Source: Bacteroidota bacterium (lineage in GTDB: Bacteria > Bacteroidota > Bacteroidia > Chitinophagales > Saprospiraceae). Taken from it: a DNA stretch of 53,227 nucleotides. The notes beneath the pieces were generated by a model. The model had not been told where the DNA came from. It saw nothing but the letters and a program-made list of their open reading frames with translations, and made no database searches. Position numbers and translations under genes: made by a program. Positions 31,871 to 39,574 of the stretch are shown one piece after another; position 1 is the first letter of the stretch; each line of letters begins with the position of its first letter. The DNA is taken from contig CAUJDW010000077.1 of the NCBI GenBank assembly GCA_963169455.1, positions 1 to 53,227 on the forward strand. Direction: 5' to 3'.

Positions 31871-32491
31871 TTACCTATTGACATTGGCCATAGCAGAGAT
31901 CACATTGCCATAGACCGAGTTCAGCTGGCTGTAGGTATGGTTCAGGGAACCGATATTCTGGTTCAGGACGGCCAGCTGGTCTTTGTATTGCTTGGTATCT
32001 TCCAGGGAATCGCTCAGGTCGGCCATGGCCTCGTTCAACTTGGCGTAGAAGTTGTTCATGGCGCGGATCTGGTCACTCGTACCGGAGAAGTCCACTTCCT
32101 GAAGGGCCTTGAGGGAAGAGAGGCTCTTCGACATGGTTTGCAGTTCGGTGAGCATGCCGCCCAGTTGCTGTTCCACCACTTCGCCGTTCAGGGGTGCGAC
32201 GGGATGGAAAGAGGCGCCTGCGGGAGTAGCGCCGGCAGTCAGCGGAGCGATATTGGAGCCGTAATCGCTCAGGCCGGGGTACAGCTTATCCCAGTAATAA
32301 TCGGGCTCCGGGCCGATCAGGCCAAGGAAGAGGAAGATGAACGCCTCGACGGAAAGCCCAATGATCAACATGGTAGAAGCACCTTCCCAACTTTCCAGTT
32401 TGAAGAGGGCTCCCAGCAATACCACGGATGCACCTACACCGATAATCAGGTTTTTAATGTACTTGAACCCTTTTGACTTTAAGAAACTCAT
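31871..32491 (-). CDS. gldL: Gliding motility / T9SS motor protein GldL
   Basis: A 206-residue inner-membrane protein. It starts MSFLKSKGFKYIKNLIIGVG and has two membrane helices (about 15-35 and 40-60) with the family phrase LGALFKLESWEGAS between them and the acidic VEAFIFLFLGLIGPEPDYYW in and after the second helix. A glutamate there is the proposed proton-carrying residue. The cytoplasmic tail is a long coiled-coil-like helix (about 125-206). GldL with GldM is the proton-driven motor of the T9SS. It starts 325 bp after gldK. Confidence 0.96.
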   Translation of the reverse strand: MSFLKSKGFKYIKNLIIGVGASVVLLGALFKLESWEGASTMLIIGLSVEAFIFLFLGLIGPEPDYYWDKLYPGLSDYGSNIAPLTAGATPAGASFHPVAPLNGEVVEQQLGGMLTELQTMSKSLSSLKALQEVDFSGTSDQIRAMNNFYAKLNEAMADLSDSLEDTKQYKDQLAVLNQNIGSLNHTYSQLNSVYGNVISAMANVNR

Positions 32492-32816
32492 CTTTAATTT
32501 TCTTTTAAATTAAGTTAGCTAAAATTTTTCCTTCTCATTGGGCTTTTACGAAAACCCGCCCTCATAATGCATGGCCTTGTAAAGGTTACAGGCCGACGGC
32601 TTTTTTTTTCAGCATTTGAACGAGCAGAGCCAAATACTGGAAAAATACTGGTTTGAAAGAGCTTGCGAGATGGAATAAAATCCCATCAGGCCAGCGAAAA
32701 AGAACATGGTGTTGGGTGTGGAGAGGGCCGGTATAGTTGCAAGTTGCCGGAGTGGGGTGAAAGGGAAAAGATGGATGCCGCTCCTTATGCGGCATCCATC
32801 TTTGGCCTTATTCCCA
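32492..32816. other. gldK-gldL spacer
   Basis: This is 325 bp inside the gld cluster without a credible gene. It contains the hairpin at 32767-32803 next to the gldK stop, a T9 run near 32601, and an AT-rich stretch just before gldL. No exact TAnnTTTG box was found for gldL, so read-through from gldK past the hairpin is the likeliest source of its mRNA. Confidence 0.45.
32767..32803 (-). terminator. Hairpin downstream of gldK
   Basis: AAAGATGGATGCCGC (32767-32781) and GCGGCATCCATCTTT (32789-32803) form a perfect 15-bp stem with a 7-nt loop, 13 bp past the gldK stop on the minus strand. The following bases are only moderately T-rich, so partial termination or mRNA stabilisation is plausible. 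Confidence 0.65.
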
Positions 32817-34058
32817 TTAAAAATCAGTCAGGGAACGGCCCAGGAAGGTCAGGGCGCAGCGGAAGCCGATATAGGACTTGGTCGTGTCCTGGTATTCCCA
32901 ATGGCGGGTGCCGGTCTGGATGAAATGGTGGATATCTTTCCAGGATCCTCCGCGAATGACCTTGCGCTTGTAGGCCTCCGGGTCGTCATCTTTGGCGTCG
33001 TACCGGATGTCCGGGTTGAGGTCGTGCAGGAAGGAGTAGGCATTGGCGTAGTAAGCCGTGCTGGTCCATTCAGCGACGTTGCCGGCCATGTTGTACAGGC
33101 CGAAGTCGTTGGGGAAGTAAGCATCCGCTTTCACCGTATAAAGGCCGCCATCCTCGGGATAATTGCCGCGGCCGGGCTTGAAGTTAGCCAGGAGGCAACC
33201 TTTGGCGTTGCGCACGTAGTAACCGCCCCATGGATAGGGAGCCAGGTCATGGCCGCCGCGTGCGGCGTATTCCCATTCGTGTTCGGTGGGGAGGCGGAAT
33301 TCTTCCGTGTTGATGCCGTCGCCGCGGGTAAGGGCGTAGGTATCCCACAACTTGGTGCGCCAGTAGGCAAAGGCATTGGCCATGTGCCAGTCGACCCCTA
33401 CAACCGGATAATCATCGAAGGCCGGGTGCCAGAAGTAGTTACGGGTCATCGGCTCGTTGTAGGAGTAGGAGAAGTCGCGGATCCAGACGAGCGTGTCCGG
33501 GTAGATATTGACTTTTTTCCGCTGGATAAAGGAGTTGCGGGGAGAGCGCCCGTGGTCGTGGGCGGCTTTCTGCCAGTCGTACCATTCATATTCGAAGACC
33601 AGCTTGCTGGCGTCGAGTTCTTTTTTGCCGGCGAAGCGGTCATCCCCCTGGTAGTAGAGGTCTTCCAGGCCTTCATCCGCCCAGTCGATCTCGTATTCCC
33701 AGTCGATGCGCTCATCGCCGTCTTCCGTTTCGGTGTAGTGGTCGAGGTAGGTGTGCGCCAGGGAATCCCGCACCCAGTAAACGAACTGGCGGTATTCGTT
33801 GTTGGTAATTTCCGTATCATCCATGAAGAACCCCTGGATGGAGATGGCTTTCTGGCGTTGCACGAAGGTGTTGTTAACGTCCTGGTCGGACGGGCCGATG
33901 TGCAATGTGCCCGAGGGCACATAAACCATTCCATAGGGGTTGATGCCTTTCCAGGCTGGACGATCGAGGGCGCCGACCAATTGGCCGTTTTCACGCCTGC
34001 CGCAGGAAGCTGCTACCACCACTAGCAGGACTAGTGAGATTTTGAGTAATTTTTTCAT
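32817..34058 (-). CDS. gldK: Gliding motility / T9SS lipoprotein GldK
   Basis: A 413-residue lipoprotein with lipobox VVAASC near residue 18. It has the formylglycine-generating-enzyme (SUMF1) fold: GMVYVPSGTLHIGPSDQD, then FFMDDTEITNNEYRQFV, PVVGVDWHMANAFAYWR, RLPTEHEWEYAARGG, NMAGNVAEWTSTAYY and VIRGGSWKD. GldK proteins use this fold structurally in the outer-membrane ring with GldN rather than as an oxidase. The frame is open to 34295, but the signal peptide and a promoter at 34113-34143 set the start at 34058. It heads the gldKLMN cluster and lies 419 bp after sprF. Confidence 0.96.
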   Translation of the reverse strand: MKKLLKISLVLLVVVAASCGRRENGQLVGALDRPAWKGINPYGMVYVPSGTLHIGPSDQDVNNTFVQRQKAISIQGFFMDDTEITNNEYRQFVYWVRDSLAHTYLDHYTETEDGDERIDWEYEIDWADEGLEDLYYQGDDRFAGKKELDASKLVFEYEWYDWQKAAHDHGRSPRNSFIQRKKVNIYPDTLVWIRDFSYSYNEPMTRNYFWHPAFDDYPVVGVDWHMANAFAYWRTKLWDTYALTRGDGINTEEFRLPTEHEWEYAARGGHDLAPYPWGGYYVRNAKGCLLANFKPGRGNYPEDGGLYTVKADAYFPNDFGLYNMAGNVAEWTSTAYYANAYSFLHDLNPDIRYDAKDDDPEAYKRKVIRGGSWKDIHHFIQTGTRHWEYQDTTKSYIGFRCALTFLGRSLTDF

Positions 34059-34477
34059 GTTAACACCCGAGTTTTCCTTCTGAATATATAATACGGTCTT
34101 TAAAAGCGATCGTAAATATAGGCGCTTTGCCCATTTTATCAAAAATAAATTTTTCAATTTTGTCTGCCGCCTTTCCTCGGGGGCTTTGTGCGGGGCACAC
34201 CCGAAATAGTCTTCTGTTACTCCGTTAGCTGCCGGATTCCGGCGGGTTTCCGAAAAACGGATAAGAAGCTTTTTACCGGCGGGATCAATCAGCACAACGC
34301 CGGCCCAATTTAAATGAAGGGCGGAATGATGATAGCCTGAGTCATTTCCATCAAAAGAAGCGGCCGAAAGCTATGGCGCGCACTGTTATGGATAATGGCC
34401 TTTTCAAAAGTGCGCCACAAGATGGGCGCAAGATATACAGATTTTTTTTTAATCGGCAAGCCTGGCGCCAATTTAAC
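34059..34477. other. Spacer between sprF and gldK
   Basis: About 420 bp without a credible gene. It holds the gldK promoter at 34113-34143, an imperfect inverted repeat (GGCGCGCACT at about 34376, AGTGCGCC at about 34408) and a T9 run near 34442. The hairpins and spacing suggest gldK is transcribed separately from sprF, at least in part. Confidence 0.45.
34113..34143 (-). promoter_or_regulatory. Promoter of the gldKLMN cluster
   Basis: On the minus strand TTTG (34143-34140), exactly 19 nt, then TATATTTA (34120-34113), one base off TAnnTTTG. It lies 54 bp upstream of the gldK ATG and downstream of the alternative start at 34295. Confidence 0.6.
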
Positions 34478-35446
34478 CTACAAGGTTCGCGGATTGTAGA
34501 TCACCTTTGGAGGGCGTCCGGTGCCGATCCGCTTGTTCAGGTTGTAGTTCAGCATCAGTTCGTGCGAGCCGTTGCTCACCTGGTTGAGTGGGGAAAGCGT
34601 CAGGTCATAAGCGTATGCCACCGTCACCTTTTCATTCAGCTTGAAGCCCGCAATGAAGGCAAGAGCGTCTACGCTGTCGCTGTTGTAACCTCTAAACGAT
34701 GCCCCCCCGAAAATATTGTCGTTATATTTGAAAATTGCAGCAATGTCCGTCTGGGTTTGAGACAGGTCGGAACGGACCATCAGGGAGGGGTGCAGGGAAA
34801 GGCTCTGGCTCAGGTCAAAATGGGCGCCGGCGGTAAAAAAGTAGGCGCGGGCCAACTGCAGGCTGAGGACATCGAGGCTGACGGACGGCTCGTTGAGGTG
34901 GCGGACGGCGAGGCCCGCCTCGAATTGTTCGGAATAAAAATAAATGCCGGCGCCAAAGGACGTGGCGGTTGCTGAAACACTGGAAACAGGCAGGATATCG
35001 TCATTGTGGAAAATGACGGTGGCGTCGGTGTAGTTCCCTTCGGGCGTGCGCAACCTTGAGCCGTCAAGCGTCCGCTGGGCAATGCCGGCTTCAAGGCCAA
35101 GCGCCAGAAGAGCTTTTCTGCCAACAGGAAGCTGATAATTGTAGGCGACGGAACCTGAGGTGCGCCGTTCGGCGCCGAGCTCATCGTTTTCCAGGTTGAT
35201 GCCGATGCCGCTGCTGAAGATATACAGGGGCATGTGAACGTTGATATTCTGGGTGATGGGGTTGCCCTCCAACTGGTCCCACTGAGCCCTGTATATCCCG
35301 GTAGCGCTCAGAGAGTGGTCGAGCCCGGCATAGGCGGGGTTCCAGTTGAGCTTATTCATCATAAAAAGGCTGTACTGGGCAGGTTGTTGCCCAAACCCGA
35401 TTAAAAGGGCTGATGAAAGTGCGATCAGTGTAAAAAGTAGCCTCAT
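34478..35446 (-). CDS. sprF: SprF/PorP family T9SS outer-membrane protein
   Basis: A 322-residue protein with a signal peptide (MRLLFTLIALSSALLIGFGQ). It opens QPAQYSLFMMNKLNWNPAYA, the hallmark of the PorP/SprF family. Repeated amphipathic strands then build an outer-membrane barrel, ending MLNYNLNKRIGTGRPPKVIY with NPRTL at the C-terminus. SprF/PorP proteins help secrete or anchor T9SS products such as the SprB adhesin. The position upstream of gldK is the usual one. The open frame extends to 35536, but the signal peptide sets the ATG at 35446. Confidence 0.92.
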   Translation of the reverse strand: MRLLFTLIALSSALLIGFGQQPAQYSLFMMNKLNWNPAYAGLDHSLSATGIYRAQWDQLEGNPITQNINVHMPLYIFSSGIGINLENDELGAERRTSGSVAYNYQLPVGRKALLALGLEAGIAQRTLDGSRLRTPEGNYTDATVIFHNDDILPVSSVSATATSFGAGIYFYSEQFEAGLAVRHLNEPSVSLDVLSLQLARAYFFTAGAHFDLSQSLSLHPSLMVRSDLSQTQTDIAAIFKYNDNIFGGASFRGYNSDSVDALAFIAGFKLNEKVTVAYAYDLTLSPLNQVSNGSHELMLNYNLNKRIGTGRPPKVIYNPRTL

Positions 35447-35532
35447 ATTACATGCTTTTTTCAGAATCCTGCATTCCATTTCAAACGCATTATGCGCCAG
35501 GGCGACGGACCGCTTTTCCGGAGTTTTTTTAT

Positions 35533-37590
35533 TCACACAATGCGCCGGGGTTTCATCAGCGCCAGGGCTTCATCCACGGTTTTAACGGGAGCCTGGCAGG
35601 CATATTCTTTGCACACAAAAATATTTGTGTCGCCTCCCTCACCTTTCCCGGCGAGCAGCGGGAATGTTTCATCGGCAGAAGCGGCGGCCATCAGCACCAT
35701 ATTCGGGACAAAGGCTGTCAGGAGCGCCCTGGCCCTGCCCACCGCATTTTGCCCCACAACCGCCACTTCGTGCATCGGATACGCCCGGTATAACAAAGCT
35801 CTCGCCCAACGGGCGAAGGAAGAAGGATAGCGTTCAACAGCAGACTTTACTACTTTCAGCATATCGACGGACAAATCCGAGAAGCCGCTATGGCCGAGCA
35901 ACAGGCCCAGGCGATGGAGGTTGTGCACCATGGTGGAATTGCCCGAAGGCGTAGCGGAATCATAAAGGTCCTTTCGACGCAGTATGATATCCTGCTGCTG
36001 AGCCCCTGTAAAATAAAACAATTTGCTGTCCGGGTCAAGGAATTGGCCGATCAGGTAGTCGGCATAACGGGCTGCCTGCTGCAACAGGCCGGTGTCAAAG
36101 TTAACGGAATACAACTCCAGCAAGGCCTCGATAAGCAGGGCGTAATCTTCCAAAAAGGCGTCGTACTGCGCCTGGCCATCTTTATAGGTGTGGAACAAGG
36201 CGGGTTCCTTTTCCGCTCCGAATTTTCGGATCAGGAAACGGATATTGCGCTCTGCTGTTTCCAGGTACTCCGGATCGCCCAGAGCAGCGAAGGCTTTACA
36301 GTATGCGGTAGCCATCAGGGCATTCCAGCCAAGCAGCACTTTGTCGTCGAGCCCGGGCCTGATCCGCTTTTCGCGTTCAGCAAAAAGGCGGCGGCGGGCC
36401 TTTTCCAGGGTGATGCGGGCTTGTTCTTCCGCCATGCCCTGTTCCCGGGCAAAGCCGCTGAGGCGCTGTTTGCGGTTCAGGATATTGACGCCCTCCCAGT
36501 TGCCCGTTTCACTGATTCCGAAGAACGTATTGAACAAAGCTGCATCCTCGCCAAGTATTTCGTCAACCTCCTGTTTTTTCCAGACGTAAAACCTGCCCTC
36601 AACGCCTTCCGAATCGGCATCGAGGGCGGAGTAGAAGCCGCCTTCCGGGCTCGTCATCTCCCGTTTGATGAAGGCCAGCGTATCTTCTATGGTTTCCTTA
36701 TACAAAGGATCAGCATCCAGGCGGTAGGCATCGGCCAGCAGGCCTACGAGCAGAGCGTTGTCGTAGAGCATTTTTTCAAAATGGGGAACCAGCCAGTCGC
36801 GGGTGGTGGAATAACGCGCGAAGCCGCCGCCGATCTGGTCGTAGATTCCGCCCATGATCATCTTCTCCAGAGACAATTTCAGGTGGGCCAGGGATTCGGC
36901 TTCACCAGTGAGAAAGTGGAAATCCAGGAGGTAACGCAGCGCCATGGCCCCCGGAAATTTCGGAGCGCCGCCAAACCCGCCGTACCTGGTATCGAACTGC
37001 TGCCTCAGTCCATTGTAAATATTGGCGGCAACCTCTCGGGTGAAGCGTTTTTCGGCCGGCGCCAGCAATGCATCCGTTTTCAGGAAAACGCTGTCCGATT
37101 TGCTGACCGCCTCGGTCAGTTGGTTGGCCTGATCTTCCACCTCACTGCGCCGGGTTTGGAAGGCTTCGGAAATGTATTGCATCAACTGTGGCCAGGAAGG
37201 GCGGTTGTGGGCCGGGCGGGGCGGATAATAGGTGCCTGCAAAAAAGGGGCGCCCGTCGGGGGTCAAAAAACAGTTGAGCGGCCAGCCTCCGTTGCCGCTG
37301 ATGGCCTGGCAGGCCTCCATATAGATCTGGTCGACATCGGGGCGTTCCTCCCGGTCCACCTTTATATTTATAAAGTGCTCATTCATGAATGCCGCCACCT
37401 GCACGTCTTCGAAGCTCTCCCGCTCCATGACGTGGCACCAGTGGCAGGTGCTGTAACCGATGCTGACCAGAATGGGCTTGTCCTCGGCCCGGGCGCGCTC
37501 AAAAGCTTCGGGCTTCCAGGCATACCAATCGACCGGGTTGTGGGCGTGTTGCAGCAGGTAAGGGCTGGTTTCGTATTGGAGGCGGTTCAT
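35533..37590 (-). CDS. Thioredoxin-domain protein of the DUF255/YyaL family
   Basis: A 685-residue protein. The N-terminal about 165 residues are a thioredoxin-like DUF255 domain, starting [20 protein letters not shown] and then [17 protein letters not shown], with CHWC as the redox-like pair. The rest is an (alpha/alpha)6 barrel related to N-acylglucosamine epimerases or glycosidases ([50 protein letters not shown]). Homologues include YyaL and SPATA20, whose function is unknown. There is no signal peptide, so it should be cytoplasmic. The start at 37590 fits the family, although the frame is open to 37647. Confidence 0.92.
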   Translation of the reverse strand: MNRLQYETSPYLLQHAHNPVDWYAWKPEAFERARAEDKPILVSIGYSTCHWCHVMERESFEDVQVAAFMNEHFINIKVDREERPDVDQIYMEACQAISGNGGWPLNCFLTPDGRPFFAGTYYPPRPAHNRPSWPQLMQYISEAFQTRRSEVEDQANQLTEAVSKSDSVFLKTDALLAPAEKRFTREVAANIYNGLRQQFDTRYGGFGGAPKFPGAMALRYLLDFHFLTGEAESLAHLKLSLEKMIMGGIYDQIGGGFARYSTTRDWLVPHFEKMLYDNALLVGLLADAYRLDADPLYKETIEDTLAFIKREMTSPEGGFYSALDADSEGVEGRFYVWKKQEVDEILGEDAALFNTFFGISETGNWEGVNILNRKQRLSGFAREQGMAEEQARITLEKARRRLFAEREKRIRPGLDDKVLLGWNALMATAYCKAFAALGDPEYLETAERNIRFLIRKFGAEKEPALFHTYKDGQAQYDAFLEDYALLIEALLELYSVNFDTGLLQQAARYADYLIGQFLDPDSKLFYFTGAQQQDIILRRKDLYDSATPSGNSTMVHNLHRLGLLLGHSGFSDLSVDMLKVVKSAVERYPSSFARWARALLYRAYPMHEVAVVGQNAVGRARALLTAFVPNMVLMAAASADETFPLLAGKGEGGDTNIFVCKEYACQAPVKTVDEALALMKPRRIV

Positions 37591-37890
37591 TTGTTGTAGG
37601 TTGTTTGTTACCGGTTGTTCGTTGCCTGCGGAGCCAGTTGCCGGCAACGAGCGACCGGCTACCGATTATAGGGTAATAACCGTGTAGACGGGGATACTGT
37701 TCAACAGGGCAGGATGCTAAATCCAGCCACTCCCTTTTCAGCGTTTCCGGCTATAAGCCCTCCGGAAAGGAAACCGGATGGTGCGATCCGTAAAATTATT
37801 ATCTTTGAAAGAATCCCCGGCCCAGAATGCCAATCTGGATGAAATTTCAATTCACGAGGGTATTTTTTCCCTTCCAAAACCGGAGCGATC
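37591..37890. other. Divergent spacer between the DUF255 and FAD-lipoprotein genes
   Basis: Three hundred bases with no supported gene. The first ~90 bp are GTTG/TACCGG-rich and repetitive. A TATCTTTG box at 37800-37807 probably drives the FAD-lipoprotein gene. Confidence 0.4.
37800..37807 (+). promoter_or_regulatory. -7 box for the FAD-lipoprotein gene
   Basis: TATCTTTG matches TAnnTTTG exactly, 83 bp before the ATG at 37891. No clear -33 TTTG is present at the expected distance. Confidence 0.45.
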
Positions 37891-39531
37891 ATGAAAACCG
37901 CCACATTTGCCGGAATCCTGCTCGGACTACTTTTTTTCCTGCCATCGTGCCTGCCTGGCACAAAAAAACTTCAATACGACATTGTGGTGTACGGCGGCAC
38001 CTCTGCCGGGATTGTGGCGGCTATTCAGGCCAGCCGAATGGGTAAAACCGTAATCCTCATCGAGCCGGGCGATCATCTGGGAGGCCTGACGACAGGAGGC
38101 CTTGGCCAGACCGACATTGGAAACAAGCAGGCCATTGGCGGGATTTCCCGGGAGTTTTACCAGCAAATCAAAGCACACTATGAAGACCCCGCCAATTGGC
38201 GGTGGGAGAAGGCCTCGGATTATCAGAGCGGCGGGCAAAGCGTAACGCTGGCGGGGGAAGATGCCATGTGGACTTTTGAACCTTCGGCAGCCAGCCAGGT
38301 GTTTCAGAAAATGATCTCCGGGGAACAGATCGAGGTGCGGATGGGGGCGGGGCTTCAGTCTGCCAAAGTGGAAAAGGGAAAGATCACGCAGGTTATCCTG
38401 AAGGATGGTACTGCATACCATGGGAAAATGTTCATTGATGCAACCTATGAAGGAGATTTGATGGCAGCGGCGGGGGTTAGTTACACCGTAGGCCGGGAGG
38501 CCAACAGCGTTTATGGAGAAACCTACAATGGCGTACAGTTGATGAAGGGGCATCAGTTCCCGGATGGAGTGGATCCCTATATCATCCCCGGAGATCCGTC
38601 TGGCGGCCTGTTGTGGGGAATCAGCAATGCTGTCTTGAACAGCACCGGCAGCGGAGATACGCTGGTGCAGGCATACAACTTCCGCGTCTGCCTGACCGAC
38701 CACCCCGATAACCGGGCGCCCATTACCCGTCCGGAAGGCTATGATTCAAGCCGTTATGAGCTGCTGGTTCGCCTGTTTGCAGCCCAACCTGAAAAACGGA
38801 GCCTTGGGGACTATTTCATTTGGGCCAGGATGCCTAATCGCAAGACGGATATCAACAACAGAGGCGCCTTTTCCACGGACATGATCGGCGCCAACTACGG
38901 CTATCCGGAAGCTGGGCCTGAAGAGCAGCAGCGGCTCCAAAAACTGCATGAATCCTATACGAAGGGGCTCTTTTACTTTATAGCTACAGATCCGCGGGCG
39001 CCGCAGGAGCTACAAACCGAAATGCAAAGGTGGGGATATCCCAAAGACGAATACACCGCCCATGGGAATTGGTCGCCGCAAATGTACGTACGCGAGGCGC
39101 GAAGGATGGTGGGCGCCTATGTAATGTCACAGGCCAACTGTGTAGGCGATGTGGTGGCCGATGACCCCATAGGCCTGGCCGCCTACACCATGGACTCCCA
39201 CAACTGCCAGCGCATCGTTGTGGATGGGCAGGCCAAAAATGAAGGCAATGTGGAAATATACGGCTTCCCGCCCTATCCCATTTCCTACCGGTCCATCATC
39301 CCCAAACCGACAGAAGTGAGCAATTTGCTGGTTCCAGTCTGCCTTTCCGCTTCACACATCGCCTTCGGTTCGATACGCATGGAACCCGTCTTCATGATCC
39401 TGGCCCAATCGGCGGCCACGGCTGCATCCCTGGCAATAGACACGGGGAAAAGTGTACAGGATCTGGATTACGCCCGATTAAGGAAAAAACTACTGGCCGA
39501 TAAGCAGATTCTGGTTCATCAGCAGGATTGA
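37891..39531 (+). CDS. FAD-dependent oxidoreductase, predicted lipoprotein
   Basis: A 546-residue flavoprotein of the FAD_oxidored (PF12831-like) family. The N-terminus MKTATFAGILLGLLFFLPSC is a lipoprotein signal with Cys20. The FAD-binding motif is DIVVYGGTSAGIVAAIQASR followed by EPGDHLGGLTTGGLGQTDIG, and MFIDATYEGDLMAAAGVSYT and the late SHIAFGSIRMEPVFMILAQS segment are typical. Members of the family are poorly characterised, and many occur with sugar-degradation genes. Its predicted location outside the inner membrane is unusual for a flavoenzyme, although exported members exist. The next gene follows after 43 bp on the same strand. Confidence 0.88.
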   Translation: MKTATFAGILLGLLFFLPSCLPGTKKLQYDIVVYGGTSAGIVAAIQASRMGKTVILIEPGDHLGGLTTGGLGQTDIGNKQAIGGISREFYQQIKAHYEDPANWRWEKASDYQSGGQSVTLAGEDAMWTFEPSAASQVFQKMISGEQIEVRMGAGLQSAKVEKGKITQVILKDGTAYHGKMFIDATYEGDLMAAAGVSYTVGREANSVYGETYNGVQLMKGHQFPDGVDPYIIPGDPSGGLLWGISNAVLNSTGSGDTLVQAYNFRVCLTDHPDNRAPITRPEGYDSSRYELLVRLFAAQPEKRSLGDYFIWARMPNRKTDINNRGAFSTDMIGANYGYPEAGPEEQQRLQKLHESYTKGLFYFIATDPRAPQELQTEMQRWGYPKDEYTAHGNWSPQMYVREARRMVGAYVMSQANCVGDVVADDPIGLAAYTMDSHNCQRIVVDGQAKNEGNVEIYGFPPYPISYRSIIPKPTEVSNLLVPVCLSASHIAFGSIRMEPVFMILAQSAATAASLAIDTGKSVQDLDYARLRKKLLADKQILVHQQD

Positions 39532-39574
39532 TCAATATCGCCTTAGTGCTGCCTCTCCGAAAACCATATCCCTA

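Noticed and set aside
32585-32610. Short GCCG-A-CGGC hairpin followed by T9 as a plus-strand terminator
   Set aside because: The stem is only about 4 bp and there is no plus-strand gene to terminate.
32706-34025. Open frame (439 codons) on the plus strand across gldK
   Set aside because: Antisense shadow of gldK. It also runs through the hairpin after gldK.
35890-37599. Long open frame (569 codons) on the plus strand across the DUF255 gene
   Set aside because: Antisense shadow. The real gene on the minus strand has all family motifs.
37591-37680. Possible tandem repeat in the GTTG/TACCGG-rich spacer
   Set aside because: Only partial word similarity, with no consistent unit length.
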